From assembly GCA_037447655.1 (NCBI GenBank), contig JBBHKE010003409.1, positions 446,567-463,368 of the forward strand: a stretch of DNA of 16,802 nucleotides, given 5' to 3'. The position numbers and the translations under genes were made by a program. The notes under the pieces are model-generated. The model had not been told where the DNA came from and made no database searches. It saw only the letters and a program-made list of their open reading frames with translations. Of this stretch, positions 11,050 to 16,802 are shown piece after piece. The stretch is from Zygnema cylindricum. Taxonomy: Eukaryota; Streptophyta; Zygnematophyceae; Zygnematales; Zygnemataceae. Position 1 is the stretch's first letter; every line of letters starts with the position of its first letter.

Positions 11050-11100
11050 TTTCTGTAAATGGTGAAGTACCTCGTCGAGGTACTTCACCATTTACAGAAA
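11050..11100. repeat. Perfect inverted repeat, 25-bp arms with a 1-base centre
   Basis: Arm 11050-11074 (tttctgtaaatggtgaagta then cctcg) is the exact reverse complement of 11076-11100, with T11075 at the centre. There are no mismatches in 25 pairs. It sits inside the 2.0-kb TIR element, about 190 bp from the right end. Perfect conservation in otherwise degenerate DNA means it is young or maintained. It could extrude as a cruciform or form a very stable RNA hairpin. Confidence 0.95.
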
Positions 11101-11420
11101 CTTTCGAAGCCAATGCTTCGCAAAAACAAATCCAATGTCATTGTTAACTCCTAGACCTTTAGAGAATATTGGCAAGATTCATTGTAATGTTGTTCAGGAA
11201 TAAAAACAGAATAAGTGGTACGAACTGGTACGGATAGGTGCCGATTTTTGTAAACTACACCACTTTTCGTCTGATGGAACGCCACCCTAAGTACAAAGCG
11301 TGATTACAATTATTACAGGGAATCTCCCAAGCTAGAGCTGATTTTTTTTTTATAAAAATTGAAAATCCCAAATTAGCGTTAATATAATGCTAATTGTTTT
11401 TTGACCCTAATTATTTCATA

Positions 11421-11892
11421 ACGCTTATAGCGATTGACGGTGTGTTATACACCGTGTATCGCTAATAGTGTTTTTATTTGTTTCTCCACTTAAAACATCT
11501 TTCCTCCGTACACACGTGTCGGATTGTGGATCTGACGATTGAGGTTGAGAGGTAAGATTCTCAGCTTCCGATTGGCGATCTCAAACTGAAAATTGGACAG
11601 GTGTGTACGTAGAAAAGATGATTTAAGTGACGAATAAAACATTGACATTAATAACGATACACGGTGTACAGTACTCAGTCTATCGCTTTTAGGGTTAAAA
11701 AAAATTTCGCCATTTAAAACATCTTTCCTCTGTGCACACTTGTCCGATTTTCAATTTCAGACAGCCAATCGGAAGCTGAGAATCTTACGTCTCAATCGTA
11801 ATCGTCAGATTTACAATCCGACATGTGTGTACGGAGGAAAGATTGTTTTAGTGGTAAAAAAATATTAACACTAATAACGATTCACGGTCTAC
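11421..11892. mobile_element. Composite foldback: motif, 145-bp unit, motif, inverted 145-bp unit, motif
   Basis: Two 145-bp units, 11486-11630 and 11710-11854, are inverted copies of each other with about five in six bases matching by eye. Each unit also has its own internal terminal inverted repeats of about 40 bp (ccacttaaaacatctttcct at one end and its complement at the other). Before, between and after the units lies a motif with core cgatacacggtgt: a back-to-back inverted pair at 11421-11443 and 11449-11471, one at 11646-11669, and one at 11865-11892. This regular alternation suggests MITE copies inserted into, or built from, the motif. No coding capacity is seen. Confidence 0.75.
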
Positions 11893-11911
11893 TGCACTGT
11901 AGTTTGAAACC

Positions 11912-12217
11912 ATAGTTCAAAAGTAGGTGAAAGTAGGCCCATACAATATGCCTATTGTATGCAAAACATACAATATGACCTTAAGACCCATATTGTATTC
12001 GTACCTATTCGGACCAATTAAAACATTCGGACCAAAAATTGGACCAATAAAATAACGTTCGGACCAAAATGTTTTATTTACACCGTCAGATTCGGACGAT
12101 CGGGCGGTCGCTGATCAAAGTAGCGATCTAAGAAGATCACATGAAAAGCCCATAACACAACTTACGATAAAGCCGCCTACCAAAGGCCTACCATAAAATC
12201 GCCTACTTTTGAACTAT
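11912..12217. mobile_element. 306-bp Mutator-type MITE with a 10-bp target-site duplication
   Basis: The left end atagttcaaaagtaggtga (11912-11930) matches the reverse complement of the right end (12199-12217) at all but one position. Perfect direct copies of gtttgaaacc flank it at 11902-11911 and 12218-12227. A 9-11-bp duplication with TIRs is the hallmark of Mutator/MULE elements. The interior has no gene. It has inverted and direct copies of catacaatatg near 11941-11990, and repeats of ttcggaccaa near 12007, 12027 and 12058. The element sits immediately upstream of the presumed promoter of the sialidase-like gene and could have brought regulatory sequence there. Confidence 0.85.
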
Positions 12218-12227
12218 GTTTGAAACC

Positions 12228-12773
12228 CCTATAGAGCGACGCTCGGTCGGTCAGTTACGCTGGGTTCTCGGCCAATCATAACTCGTCGTTTCCCGCTCGA
12301 ACAGAATCCGCATCCTCGCATAAAATTTGGACACGTGTGATCGATCTCGAAATATAATTCGCGTACGGTAAACAGCGAAACTGCATTACCGCGATTTTCT
12401 CCGTTGAACTTCCGATTTCAATTCCAAGTTCCGTACGTCACGCCGTACAGTACTGTACCGTATCCCGAATTTCCGCCCGGATATTTCCGGCCACTGTACG
12501 GAAATCCTGACCTTCCGATTTCGTATCATTACACCGATATTCTATTATTATTATTTCGTATTCTCCCTCGTACCCAATCACGTTAACGGGGGGGGCAAAA
12601 GCAGTTAAAAAAAAAAAAAAAAAAATCGCTTTCCTTCGGAGAGACAAAACGTCCGTCATACCTTCTTCCCCGATTTCCAACCTGCCTTCTCTCTCTCTCT
12701 CCCTCTCCTTCCCCTCCCCCCCCCCCCCCCCCCCCCATGCGAGGCCCCAAGCTCCCCCCCCCCTCCCTGCGGC
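12228..12773 (+). promoter_or_regulatory. Promoter and 5' UTR region of the sialidase-like gene
   Basis: The segment between the MITE and the start codon is less AT-rich than the spacer. It contains a CCAAT core near 12273 and a weak TATA-like aaatataatt near 12350. Between 12363 and 12499 there are six GTAC cores, four of them in CCGTAC or its complement, the core recognised by plant SBP/SPL proteins. Further down are (ATT)n, a run of 8 G, a run of 20 A (12607-12626), and a 52-nt pure pyrimidine tract ending in 21 C directly before an upstream ATG at 12737. The transcription start is not determinable from sequence alone. Confidence 0.45.
12685..12736. repeat. Pure polypyrimidine tract (CT)n/C21 in the 5' leader
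   Basis: Fifty-two consecutive pyrimidines, starting ccttctctctctct and ending in 21 C, lie 38 nt upstream of the chosen start codon. The tract is complementary in type to the 101-nt polypurine tract that follows exon 1. A (CT)n leader is common in plant 5' UTRs, and this one probably belongs to the transcript. C21 is prone to slippage and to sequencing error. Confidence 0.9.
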
Positions 12774-13277
12774 ATGTTCCGCATCGCCGGCGCCTGTTTT
12801 GTCGTTTTCCTCGTGGGTGTCGTCACGCGCGTGTGGGAGATGCACTCCGTGACGGTGCCCAGGGACCAACGGCTACAATTGCTGACGTCAGCAAAGAGAC
12901 CGTACGACCCGGGGGAGCACTGCGCCAATCAGAGATACGAGGAGGACGTGGTGGACCAGATACCGAGGAGGTGGGGGGGGGGGGGAGGGAGAGGGAGGGA
13001 GAGGGAGAGGGAGGGGGAGAGGGAGGGGGAGAGGGAGGGGGAGGGGGGAGGGGGAGGGGGAGAGGGAGGAGGGTTTTTTTCTTTAGGGTTTCAAGGAGGG
13101 AGAAGAAAATTCGTATAGTTTTGGGTACTTAGAGCATGGGAGGGGGGGGGGGGGAGGTAGGAAGATATTGAGGGGAATCATCCACACTATTTCATGTGTC
13201 GAAATTTAAACATTGTGGTACGGATGGAGTTGTTGATGGACCGAAAAATGGGCTCTTTTGGATGTGTATTTGTTTGT

Positions 13278-13310
<33 letters not shown>

Positions 13311-16300
13311 TAAGAAAAACATTTTTTTTATTTATTTTTCTCAAAACCTACATGTTTTGGTCAAGTATATCCACATAAAATAATGAAGAACAAAACTTAG
13401 TTTGGGAGAAATGTATTTTTGGATCGTCGCGTTAATATGTCTCCCTCCCCCCCCCCCCCTTTTTTTTCTTTCCTAAGTACATTTTTTGTACTTTTTTTTT
13501 CTTTTTTTCGTCATTTTTGCGGATAGAAAAAATTGCAGTCCGTCTCGAAAAAAAATTGACGTCTACAAATTTTCGGGCGAAAAATTAGACGTCTAATTAA
13601 TTGTTGTTGTTTTGACAACTAAATCTCTATGTTGTATCGATTTCAAATTGGTAATCGGCAATAACGATGCGTATCATTTATTGATTTTTTTAGAGTGTGA
13701 TTTTTCGATACCCACCGTGTTATATAAAAGGTAATTAACTCTAGTTGGAGTGCGTCAGTTTTTACCCAAATTCATAAAGTAGTGTTTACAATTTTATGAA
13801 GTTAAAGGAGCGACAACGAGCCATGATGCACAACATAATTTAGTGTGGTTAATTCTAATAGGTTAACGCTTATAATTCACCAACCCTAATAGCAATTGGC
13901 GGTGTGACGCACCTAGTGGCTAGTGACATGTGTCGATATTGAACGAAGAGTATAAATAGAACACATCGTACTAATTGTTCTTATGCTTCATGCTTTATTA
14001 CACTGTAAAACAAATTCCTTCCTTGTACGTATTTTAATTTGACAATGTCGAATTGTATTAATTTTTTTAATGCTTCGTGCTTTATTACACTGTAAAGCAT
14101 ACTTCTTCCTTGAACGTATTTTAAATTGTACAATGTCGAATTAACAATTTTTGACGCAATAGATGTCACTTCTCTGTTGTTGTTGTTGGCCGAAGCGAGT
14201 TACACCGTCGAGTGGGAAGTTTTCCACATAGTCTCACCATGTCCCTCAGTCCAAAAGGTCTTTGTGGCTCTCGAGTGGATTTGGTATTCCTACACGATGC
14301 TGGATCGACCCTCGAAGGGTCGACCTAGTTCTCACACATCCGTTTGGGACTCATATTCATTTTGCGGTGGGTGGCTGTGGATGCGAGGGCGGCTTCTAAA
14401 GAACTTGATTACATGCACCGAGACCCAAATCAATTTGTCGTATTCGCTATTTTTGGGTCGTCGAACAAGTCTTTTTCTTCGTGAATGTTGTCGATGAACA
14501 TTAAGTTGAAAGGACTAAGGAGCCTGCCATGAGTCTACTTGCTATCGAGCCTCCTTGCTGCTTTTTACCGCCGATGTGTCTCTTTTGCCTCCAACGAGCT
14601 CAAGTCGCAGCCATCCTCCGACTTAGCATGGTGACTTACGAAATGACAATAGACATGGCCTTCCTGGTCTTCTCACCAAGGAATTGGTCCATGATCTTCA
14701 CGGTTGTGGACCTTAGCTCGATAGGTTAGTGAGTATGTAGGTTTTTTACGGTGTGAGTAATCATCTACATTTTTTTTGTCTAGCCCATCATCTTTAGACT
14801 CTCGTGGCCTTAAAAACACCCTCTCGTGCTTTTGTTTTCCCTTGTAACCAGATGTTTACCCTTCGCGAGTTCTTAGATTTCTGGACGATTGGATTAGGTT
14901 GGAGACTGTTACCCTAGACAAAACTGCAAGCATGTAGAAGACCGTAAAATTTGTTGCATACATTAGTGCCACAGAAACACTGTTCGTTTTGTACGACGGT
15001 CGATAGGTATGTCATACTGTTTGTACAAAGTTAGTAGTTTGTACAAACTGTGTGATACCATTTTTGTTCTATGACGTGCCCTGACTTTGTGGGTTCACTA
15101 ATTTGTCTTTTTCGCTCGTTAACAGGGAATTTCACTTAAGAACTTGAAGATGTACATTTTAACATTTGTGGTGTAATGTTTTTTCCGTACTCTTTGGTTT
15201 TCTTGTCAAAATTTATCATCGATAAGGTTTGATACTTATATCAGACTGATAATCGATTGTTTGGGCAGCCCAATATTTGCCGATTATTGATTTAAAAAAA
15301 AAACGCTCTCACGTTAAATCCCCATAGTAACGATGTACGGTGTGGTTGTCTAAACAATAGGATGAATTTCAAATGTCTTAACTGAGTTGTTTGGCATTTA
15401 CCAAAATTGGATAACAATTTTTTTGTCACACGAAGGTTCTCTCCCTATTTGGTGGTTGTCGGTAAAATTCTCTCTCCCTCTCTCTCTGTGTCCTACCTCT
15501 CCCTCCCTCCTTCCCTCTCTCCCTCCCTCCCTCCCTCCCTCTCCCTCCCTCTCTCTCTCCCTCCTCCCCTCCCCCCTCTCCTCCCCCCCCCCTCCCCCTC
15601 TCGCTCTCCCTCTCCCCCTCCATTATTGACGATGTTTCACTCGAATGTTATATGTTTATCAAATCTTTCATACAAGCTCATTTGATTTTCTTTTTCTGTG
15701 TTACAGTGAAATTTCGTACAGTTTTGTCCATCGAACTCACAAAATGATAGGAATGGCGACTTTGGCTCGACTGCCAGCTGGCGGATGGGCGGCAGCTTGG
15801 CATCAATCAGAAAAAGACGAAGGAATGGACGGTCAGAAAATTATGGTCAGTTTTTCGTCTCATTCGGAAAGTCCCATTTTGCAATGGGAAGAGCCCTACT
15901 CACCTTTCGAAAACACAGAAACAGCCGGTGAAACGGAAACGGAAACGGGAAAACAGGGAAAAGGGGCCGACTGGGGTCCAGTATTTCACTATTGCCACGA
16001 CCGAGAGAAATTGCTCATGTTTTTTAGCAGAAGTAAATTATGTTATTATAATTTGCAGAAAAAACAGACAAAGACAGGCGATGATATTAGTGGACGAAGA
16101 AAATTAAGAAATTTACTCACTGTCGAAAATGAGACTAGTGGTAAGAGTATTGGTGAGAGTTCGGATATTCTGTGGGCAAGAGGAGGTAGCATTATGGTGA
16201 GTGAGTGGTCCGAAAAAGAAAATATTTGGTCGGAACCTCGTGAAATTTATGCTCAAAATGTGGGAGAAGCTCCAAAAATGACTGGAAATAGTGTGTTTGT

Positions 16301-16401
16301 ACCCAAAAAAGGAGTGTGGATTTTACCTTTTTGGCAAGAAATTCCGGCGGGAAATTCGAGTTGTCTTGAAAAATTTTCTCCCGATGTCGCTCCGGCTTCC
16401 G
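12774..16401 (+). CDS. Membrane-anchored sialidase/BNR-like protein, 5' part of a split gene
   Basis: Exon 1 (12774-12970) and exon 2 (15707-16401) join in frame: the last two bases AG plus T make Ser66, giving PRR-SEISYSFVHR. I chose ATG 12774 because its frame gives a hydrophobic segment (IAGACFVVFLVGVV, residues 4-17) after one Arg, a typical signal anchor or signal peptide, and continues into the conserved domain. About 297 residues are visible. The blocks LARLPAGGWAAAWHQS, EGMDGQKIMVSFS, ADWGPVFHY, KLLMFFSRSKLCYY, GGSIMVSEWSEKENIWSEP, AQNVGEAPKMTGNSVFVPKK and GVWILPFWQEIP resemble plant proteins with a six-bladed sialidase-like (BNR_2) domain. I see no strict Asp-box or catalytic triad yet; these may be downstream. 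Related enzymes cleave terminal sialic or similar sugars, but plants have little sialic acid, so the true substrate is unknown. It likely acts in the secretory pathway. An acidic Thr/Glu insert (ETAGETETETG) near residue 140 may be a loop. The gene continues past the right edge. Confidence 0.75.
12973..13073. repeat. 101-nt pure polypurine tract at the start of intron 1
   Basis: After the GT of the donor (12971-12972) come 101 purines without interruption, built of GGGAGA, GGGGGAGA and similar units. On the sense strand it has many G-triplets separated by single A, so a G-quadruplex is plausible in RNA and DNA. As duplex it could form H-DNA. The donor therefore reads GAG/GTGGGGGG, unlike the usual GTAAGT. 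The tract is complementary in type to the pyrimidine tracts at 12685-12736 and 15496-15602. Confidence 0.95.
13125..13480. repeat. Foldback with G13 and C13 arms in intron 1
   Basis: The left side has gtacttag (13125-13132), then a run of 13 G (13142-13154). The right side has a run of 13 C (13447-13459), then ctaagtac (13473-13480). The arms are inverted complements with T-rich and A-rich differences between them. The 292-bp interior holds a run of 28 A (13282-13309) followed closely by T-rich DNA, and no recognisable gene. It may be a small non-autonomous insertion. Homopolymer runs make chance similarity a real alternative. Confidence 0.35.
13861..13910. repeat. Copy of the recurring CTAATAGCRATT-CGGTGT motif in intron 1
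   Basis: This segment reads ggttaacgcttataattcac, then ccctaatagcaattggcggtgtgacgc in two parts. It is close to the motif bordering the units at 11421-11892 and the arms of the foldback at 8502-8829. Upstream, at 13685-13696, tttttttagagtgt also matches 8299-8312 beside that foldback. This suggests that 13.66-13.95 kb holds a diverged member of the same repeat family. Confidence 0.5.
13981..14154. repeat. Tandem duplication, two 87-bp units
   Basis: Copy 1 spans about 13981-14067 and copy 2 about 14068-14154. Shared blocks are atgcttc, tgctttattacactgtaaa, cttccttg, acgtatttta and acaatgtcgaatt. The period of 87 is a multiple of 3, so a minus-strand frame stays open and shows two 29-residue repeats, but the peptide has no recognised domain. 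I read it as a local duplication within intron 1 rather than a gene. Confidence 0.8.
14155..15468. other. Interior of intron 1, no recognised gene
   Basis: This 1.3-kb stretch lies in intron 1 of the sialidase-like gene. It has two plus-strand open frames, 14126-14497 and 14529-14729, with GC content higher than the surroundings. Neither has a domain that I can name. A short palindrome occurs around 14308-14326 (tcgaccct/agggtcga). The segment 14160-14740 could be a decayed insertion, since its base composition differs from the AT-rich intron on both sides. A weak copy of the recurring motif lies at 15323-15345 (catagtaacgatgtacggtg). Confidence 0.35.
15006..15059. repeat. Imperfect hairpin with 11-bp perfect inner stem
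   Basis: gtttgtacaaa (15019-15029) pairs exactly with tttgtacaaac (15038-15048) across an 8-base loop. Outer bases ggtat and gatacc extend the pairing with mismatches to 15006 and 15059. The core tttgtacaaa is itself self-complementary, so two neighbouring palindromes are present. It lies inside intron 1; no function is evident. Confidence 0.6.
15469..15621. repeat. Long polypyrimidine tract near the end of intron 1
   Basis: The tract consists of CCCT and CT units, with a few G or A near its left end. It is uninterrupted from 15496 to 15602 (107 nt). It lies 85 bp before the acceptor at 15705-15706. The sequence is the complement in type of the polypurine tract at the start of the same intron, so the two ends of the intron could pair in the pre-mRNA. 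Open frames across it are low-complexity artefacts. Confidence 0.95.
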
Positions 16402-16725
16402 GTGAGTTTCTATGCGTAAAGAATTTTTCACATAGTACCATATTAGTTTCGTTTTTTGTTACTAACCAGTGGTGAGTTTCCATGCATAACAGATGCTGAA
16501 ATAGATCCGTTTTTTTTGTAAATTTAACTGTCAGAGTTATTTCAGTTTTTCTGTAATTTTTAGTTAGATTTGTTGAATTTTTGGGTGTTTCTGTTAATTT
16601 CCCAACAGCATCTTATGAACTTTTTGGTCGGTTTGGGTTCCCAAAGGATTTTGCGGGTCATTATTTTAGAAGGGAAAGAATTGAGGAAGTGAGTAAAGAT
16701 ATAGGGGGGAAGAGAGGGAGGAAAT

Positions 16726-16728
<3 letters not shown>
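16402..16728 (+). other. Intron 2 of the sialidase-like gene, with a possible small exon
   Basis: The donor GTGAGT at 16402 follows exon 2 in phase 1. A near-copy of the donor region (ggtgagtttccatgc) recurs at 16471, 70 bp on. Reading through the first donor would give a TGA at 16473-16475. A possible exon, 16609-16688, is bounded by an AG acceptor and a GTGAGT donor and stays in frame, but its peptide (starting ASYELFGRFGFPKDF) does not look like the next sialidase block, so I did not add it to the CDS. Confidence 0.5.

Positions 16729-16802
<74 letters not shown>
16729..16802. repeat. (TC)37 microsatellite running to the window edge
   Basis: Pure tc dinucleotides fill the last 74 bases, and the end of the array is not visible. 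It lies downstream of exon 2 of the sialidase-like gene, probably in an intron. Window truncation here may reflect an assembly break at the microsatellite. Confidence 0.97.

Larger units (their letters stand above)
9260..11287. mobile_element. 2.0-kb TIR transposon remnant flanked by TAA (PIF/Harbinger-like or TA-inserting type)
   Basis: The left terminus gggtggcattctatcag (9260-9276) and the reverse complement of the right terminus (11271-11287) match at 15 of 17 positions. Identical TAA triplets flank the element at 9257-9259 and 11288-11290, as expected for a 3-bp target duplication. In plants, TIRs starting GGG with a TAA or TTA duplication are typical of PIF/Harbinger elements. I see no DDE transposase, so it is non-autonomous. 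The interior has several unrecognised open frames on both strands, such as 10630-11058 on plus and 10774-11091 on minus. It also holds a second TIR element and a perfect palindrome close to the right end. The superfamily assignment rests only on termini and flank. Confidence 0.6.

Noticed and set aside
12656-12928. Minus-strand Gly/Arg/Glu-rich open frames opposite exon 1
   Set aside because: These are shadows of exon 1 and of the C-rich leader; composition is low-complexity and no domain is seen.
13282-13309. A28 run as a retroposed poly(A) tail
   Set aside because: No upstream SINE, processed gene or target duplication could be found; this region has many homopolymers of all kinds.
15387-15685. 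Ser/Pro/Leu-rich open frames on both strands
   Set aside because: They run through the polypyrimidine tract; such low-complexity DNA keeps several frames open without coding.

Overview
This window looks like nuclear DNA of a plant-type eukaryote. Two protein genes are split by GT-AG introns, the spacers are AT-rich and full of foldback transposons, and there are many microsatellites and homopolymer runs. Both gene products resemble families known from green plants, so a land plant or streptophyte alga is my best guess. Nothing here fixes the species. No bacterial-style operon, CRISPR array, rRNA or convincing tRNA was seen.

Layout: (1) Positions 1-6851 hold the 3' part of a plus-strand gene for a DUF89-family metal-dependent phosphatase. 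Ten coding exons (310-5617) encode about the last 267 residues, ending at TGA 5615-5617. A long putative 3' UTR follows, up to an AATAAA at 6846. Introns carry a ~92-bp tandem duplication (499-682) and a 109-bp foldback (5341-5449); the UTR carries a 10-bp tandem repeat. (2) Positions 6852-8330 show no recognisable gene. (3) Positions 8340-12217 are a transposon cluster: a long foldback (8340-8990); a 2.0-kb TIR element with TAA duplications (9260-11287) that contains a second TIR element (9828-10608) and a perfect 25-bp-arm palindrome (11050-11100); a composite of two inverted 145-bp units separated by a recurring motif (11421-11892); and a 306-bp Mutator-type MITE with a perfect 10-bp target duplication (11912-12217). 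(4) Positions 12228-16802 hold the 5' part of a second plus-strand gene, a predicted membrane-anchored sialidase/BNR-like protein. Exon 1 is 12774-12970, intron 1 is 2.7 kb, exon 2 is 15707-16401, and the gene runs off the right edge. Exon 1 is bracketed by complementary pyrimidine and purine tracts, and intron 1 begins with purine and ends with pyrimidine.

The two genes have no obvious shared pathway; they are ordinary plant-type neighbours separated by a transposon-rich spacer. I found no clear sign of a new enzymatic system. The most unusual signals are structural: the purine/pyrimidine architecture around exon 1 of the second gene, the nested TIR elements, and a recurring motif (core CTAATAGCGATTCACGGTGT) spread over 7 kb.
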